From the NCBI GenBank assembly GCA_035315685.1, contig DATFXR010000481.1:1-6738 (forward strand): a stretch of 6,738 bases of DNA, read 5' to 3'. Shown in pieces: positions 5,579 through 6,738 of the stretch. The DNA is from QHWK01 sp035315685 (GTDB taxonomy: Bacteria > Acidobacteriota > Vicinamibacteria > Vicinamibacterales > CAVVIG01). The position numbers and the translations under genes are program-made. Numbering within the stretch: position 1 is the first letter of the stretch; every line of letters starts with the position of its first letter. The notes beneath the pieces were generated by a model. The model was given only the letters and a program-made list of their open reading frames with translations. It was not told the DNA's origin and made no database searches.

Positions 5579-5798
5579 GGAGCTCGATGCGATTGATCAC
5601 GTCACCTACGTCCTTCACTCGACGTTTCTCAATCCGGTGCGTGAAATCCACGATCGAACCACCAACTTCAGGCTCGAGACGTCCGGATGGGGAAGGTTCC
5701 GCATTCACGCCAAGGCGACCTACAAGGACGGCCATCAGCTGCAGCTGCAGGACGACCTCGTCCTCCTCTATCCAGACGGCACGCCGACCACTGCGTAG
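5496..5798 (+). CDS. Stand-alone prokaryotic YEATS (pYEATS) domain protein
   Basis: A 100-residue protein that is essentially one YEATS-like immunoglobulin-fold domain. Family blocks are visible in order: WQWSVWLDG (17-25), LDAIDHVTYVLHSTF (30-44), NPVREIHDR (46-54), FRLETSGWGRFRIHAKATY (58-76), a final strand LQLQDDLVLLY (82-92). The LHxTF-NPVR and SGWGRF segments match the positions that, in eukaryotic YEATS readers, form the loops around the acyl-lysine pocket; H41, W65 and F68 are the candidate pocket residues. Known bacterial pYEATS domains usually accompany effector or signalling domains; none is fused here. There is no signal peptide, so it should be cytoplasmic. The start is preceded by an in-frame TGA at 5490-5492 and a plausible AAGGGTGG ribosome site at 5478-5485. 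Codon third positions are less G/C-biased than in the flanking genes, hinting at transfer. It lies 29 bp upstream of the next gene and may share its transcript. The ligand is unknown. Confidence 0.82.
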   Translation: MAVAIKQDATYAGSDSWQWSVWLDGPPEELDAIDHVTYVLHSTFLNPVREIHDRTTNFRLETSGWGRFRIHAKATYKDGHQLQLQDDLVLLYPDGTPTTA

Positions 5799-5827
5799 CT
5801 TGACCTGAACCCGCCGGCCGGAACAGC

Positions 5828-6718
5828 ATGCCGGCTGGTCCCATGTCCCGCGTGTGGCTGGCGGCGATCACGGCGACGGCGATTCTCGCGCCACCGGCGG
5901 CCGCGGCGCAGGAGCCGACGCTGCAGACGGTGCTCGCGCGCGCCGGCAGCTATGTCGCCGAGTTCCATCGGCGGCTCGCGCGGCTGATTTCCGAGGAGCG
6001 CTACACGCAGACCTGGGAAACGATCTGGACCGGCCGCCGCAACGGCGCGACGAAATGGGCCGACCGCGTGCTGCTCTCGGACCTGCTGCTCGTCAAACCC
6101 GAAGGCGCCGACGACTGGCTGCAGTATCGCGATGTGTTCGAGGTGGATGGCCACCGCGTGCGCCAGCGCAGCGAGCGGCTGCCCGATCTGCTCTCCGACC
6201 GGTCGGCGTCGGCCGCGGCGCAGGTGGAACGGATCCGCCGGGAGAGCGCGCGCTACAACCTCGGCTCGATCGAGCGCGACGTCAACGTGCCGGTGCTCGC
6301 CATGCGCTTCCTGTCGTTCGCCAACCAGCCGCGCTTCAAGTTCACGCGCGCGGCGGACCGGTCGGCGGCCGCCGCCCACATCGCGCCAGACGAAGCGGGC
6401 GTGTTCCGCGTGACCGCCGAGTTGTGGGCCATCGACTACGAAGAAGTGCGCCGGCCGACGCTCATCCGCACGCTGGACAACAAGGACCTCCCTGCGCACG
6501 GCCGCTTCTGGATCGATCCGGACACCGGGCGCGTGCTGATCACGGAGCTTCGCGCCGGCAACCGGAGCGTCAGAGGGACCATCGACGTCAGCTACCGCTC
6601 GGAGCCGGTGCTCGATCTGCTGGTGCCGGTCGAGATGCGTGAGGAATACTTCGACAAGGCGGGATCGCACATCACCGGCGTGGCCACTTACGGGCGCTTT
6701 CGCCAACTTCACCAATAG
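5828..6718 (+). CDS. Secreted protein of unrecognised family, RDVFEVDG type (second paralog)
   Basis: A 296-residue paralog of the 4439-5305 product, again without a domain I can name. The signal peptide is clear (MSRVWLAAITATAILAPPAA... from residue 6, likely cut AAA|QE at 27/28). Shared blocks are the N-terminal helix (LQTVLARAGSYVAEFHRRL, 32-50), ISEERYTQ (54-61), LSDLLLV (83-89), RDVFEVDG (101-108), ESARYN (139-144), NVPVLAMRFL (153-162), DTGRVLITEL (232-241), LLVPVEMREEY (264-274) and GVATYGRFR (284-292). It differs from the first paralog by an insert around 175-195 and by lacking that protein's glycine-rich segment near residues 59-75. The start is ambiguous: ATG 5828 or ATG 5843; the latter gives a standard signal peptide length, and neither has a strong ribosome site. 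It sits 29 bp after the YEATS gene and 6 bp before another start. The role is unknown; export to the periplasm is the only functional statement the sequence supports. Confidence 0.86.
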   Translation: MPAGPMSRVWLAAITATAILAPPAAAAQEPTLQTVLARAGSYVAEFHRRLARLISEERYTQTWETIWTGRRNGATKWADRVLLSDLLLVKPEGADDWLQYRDVFEVDGHRVRQRSERLPDLLSDRSASAAAQVERIRRESARYNLGSIERDVNVPVLAMRFLSFANQPRFKFTRAADRSAAAAHIAPDEAGVFRVTAELWAIDYEEVRRPTLIRTLDNKDLPAHGRFWIDPDTGRVLITELRAGNRSVRGTIDVSYRSEPVLDLLVPVEMREEYFDKAGSHITGVATYGRFRQLHQ

Positions 6719-6721
6719 GAG
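6717..6721 (+). promoter_or_regulatory. Ribosome binding site overlapping the preceding stop codon
   Basis: AGGAG overlaps the TAG stop (6716-6718) and lies three bases before ATG 6725. The spacing is shorter than usual, but the overlap suggests the next gene is translationally coupled to the second paralog. Confidence 0.45.
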
Positions 6722-6724
6722 CTT

Positions 6725-6738
6725 ATGGCTGCACGACC
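6725..6738 (+). CDS. Start of a downstream gene (partial, first codons only)
   Basis: ATG GCT GCA CGA begins six bases after the preceding stop with an AGGAG just upstream, and the window ends after 14 bases. Only M-A-A-R is readable, so nothing can be said about the product. Tight spacing suggests an operon with the second RDVFEVDG paralog. Confidence 0.4.

Noticed and set aside
5768..6715. Minus-strand frame of 315 codons opposite the second paralog
   Set aside because: Antisense shadow; the plus frame has paralog support and a signal peptide.

Overview
This 6.7 kb window is high-GC bacterial DNA with strong third-position G/C bias in its genes. The best guess at the host is an Acidobacteriota member, possibly of the Vicinamibacteria type. 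The evidence is an Oar-like TonB-dependent receptor with an N-terminal carboxypeptidase-regulatory domain, a DUF3500 protein, and two paralogous secreted proteins carrying an RDVFEVDG motif, a combination I associate with that phylum. This is inference from gene content; there is no rRNA or other phylogenetic marker.

Layout. Positions 1-1725 (minus) hold the N-terminal 575 residues of a TonB-dependent outer-membrane receptor that runs off the left edge. Divergent from it, 52 bp away, is a metal-dependent amidohydrolase (1778-2653, plus). It converges on a secreted DUF3500 protein (3307-4383, minus). The roughly 650 bp between these two 3' ends is non-coding and holds the most unusual structure here. 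Positions 2701-3282 form an inverted composite repeat bounded by 43-bp arms matching at 42/43. Each half carries the same ordered set of modules: CGCAGAG heptamers, a GTCACGCTGA block, a small GC hairpin, a long GAAACGA hairpin, a second small GC hairpin and a GGTCGCGCGGC block. The hairpins keep their pairing although their sequences differ.

Right part. Divergent from the DUF3500 gene by 55 bp is a rightward series: a secreted protein of unrecognised family (4439-5305), a 100-residue stand-alone prokaryotic YEATS-domain protein (5496-5798), a paralog of the first secreted protein (5828-6718), and the first codons of another gene (6725 to the edge). The last three are spaced 29 and 6 bp apart and may be co-transcribed. 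The YEATS gene has milder codon bias than its neighbours and sits between the two paralogs, so it looks like a late arrival.

Functionally, four of the six substantial proteins carry N-terminal signal peptides (receptor, DUF3500, both paralogs), giving the region a cell-envelope character. The amidohydrolase and YEATS protein appear cytoplasmic. No tRNA, rRNA, CRISPR array, transposase gene or phage gene was seen.
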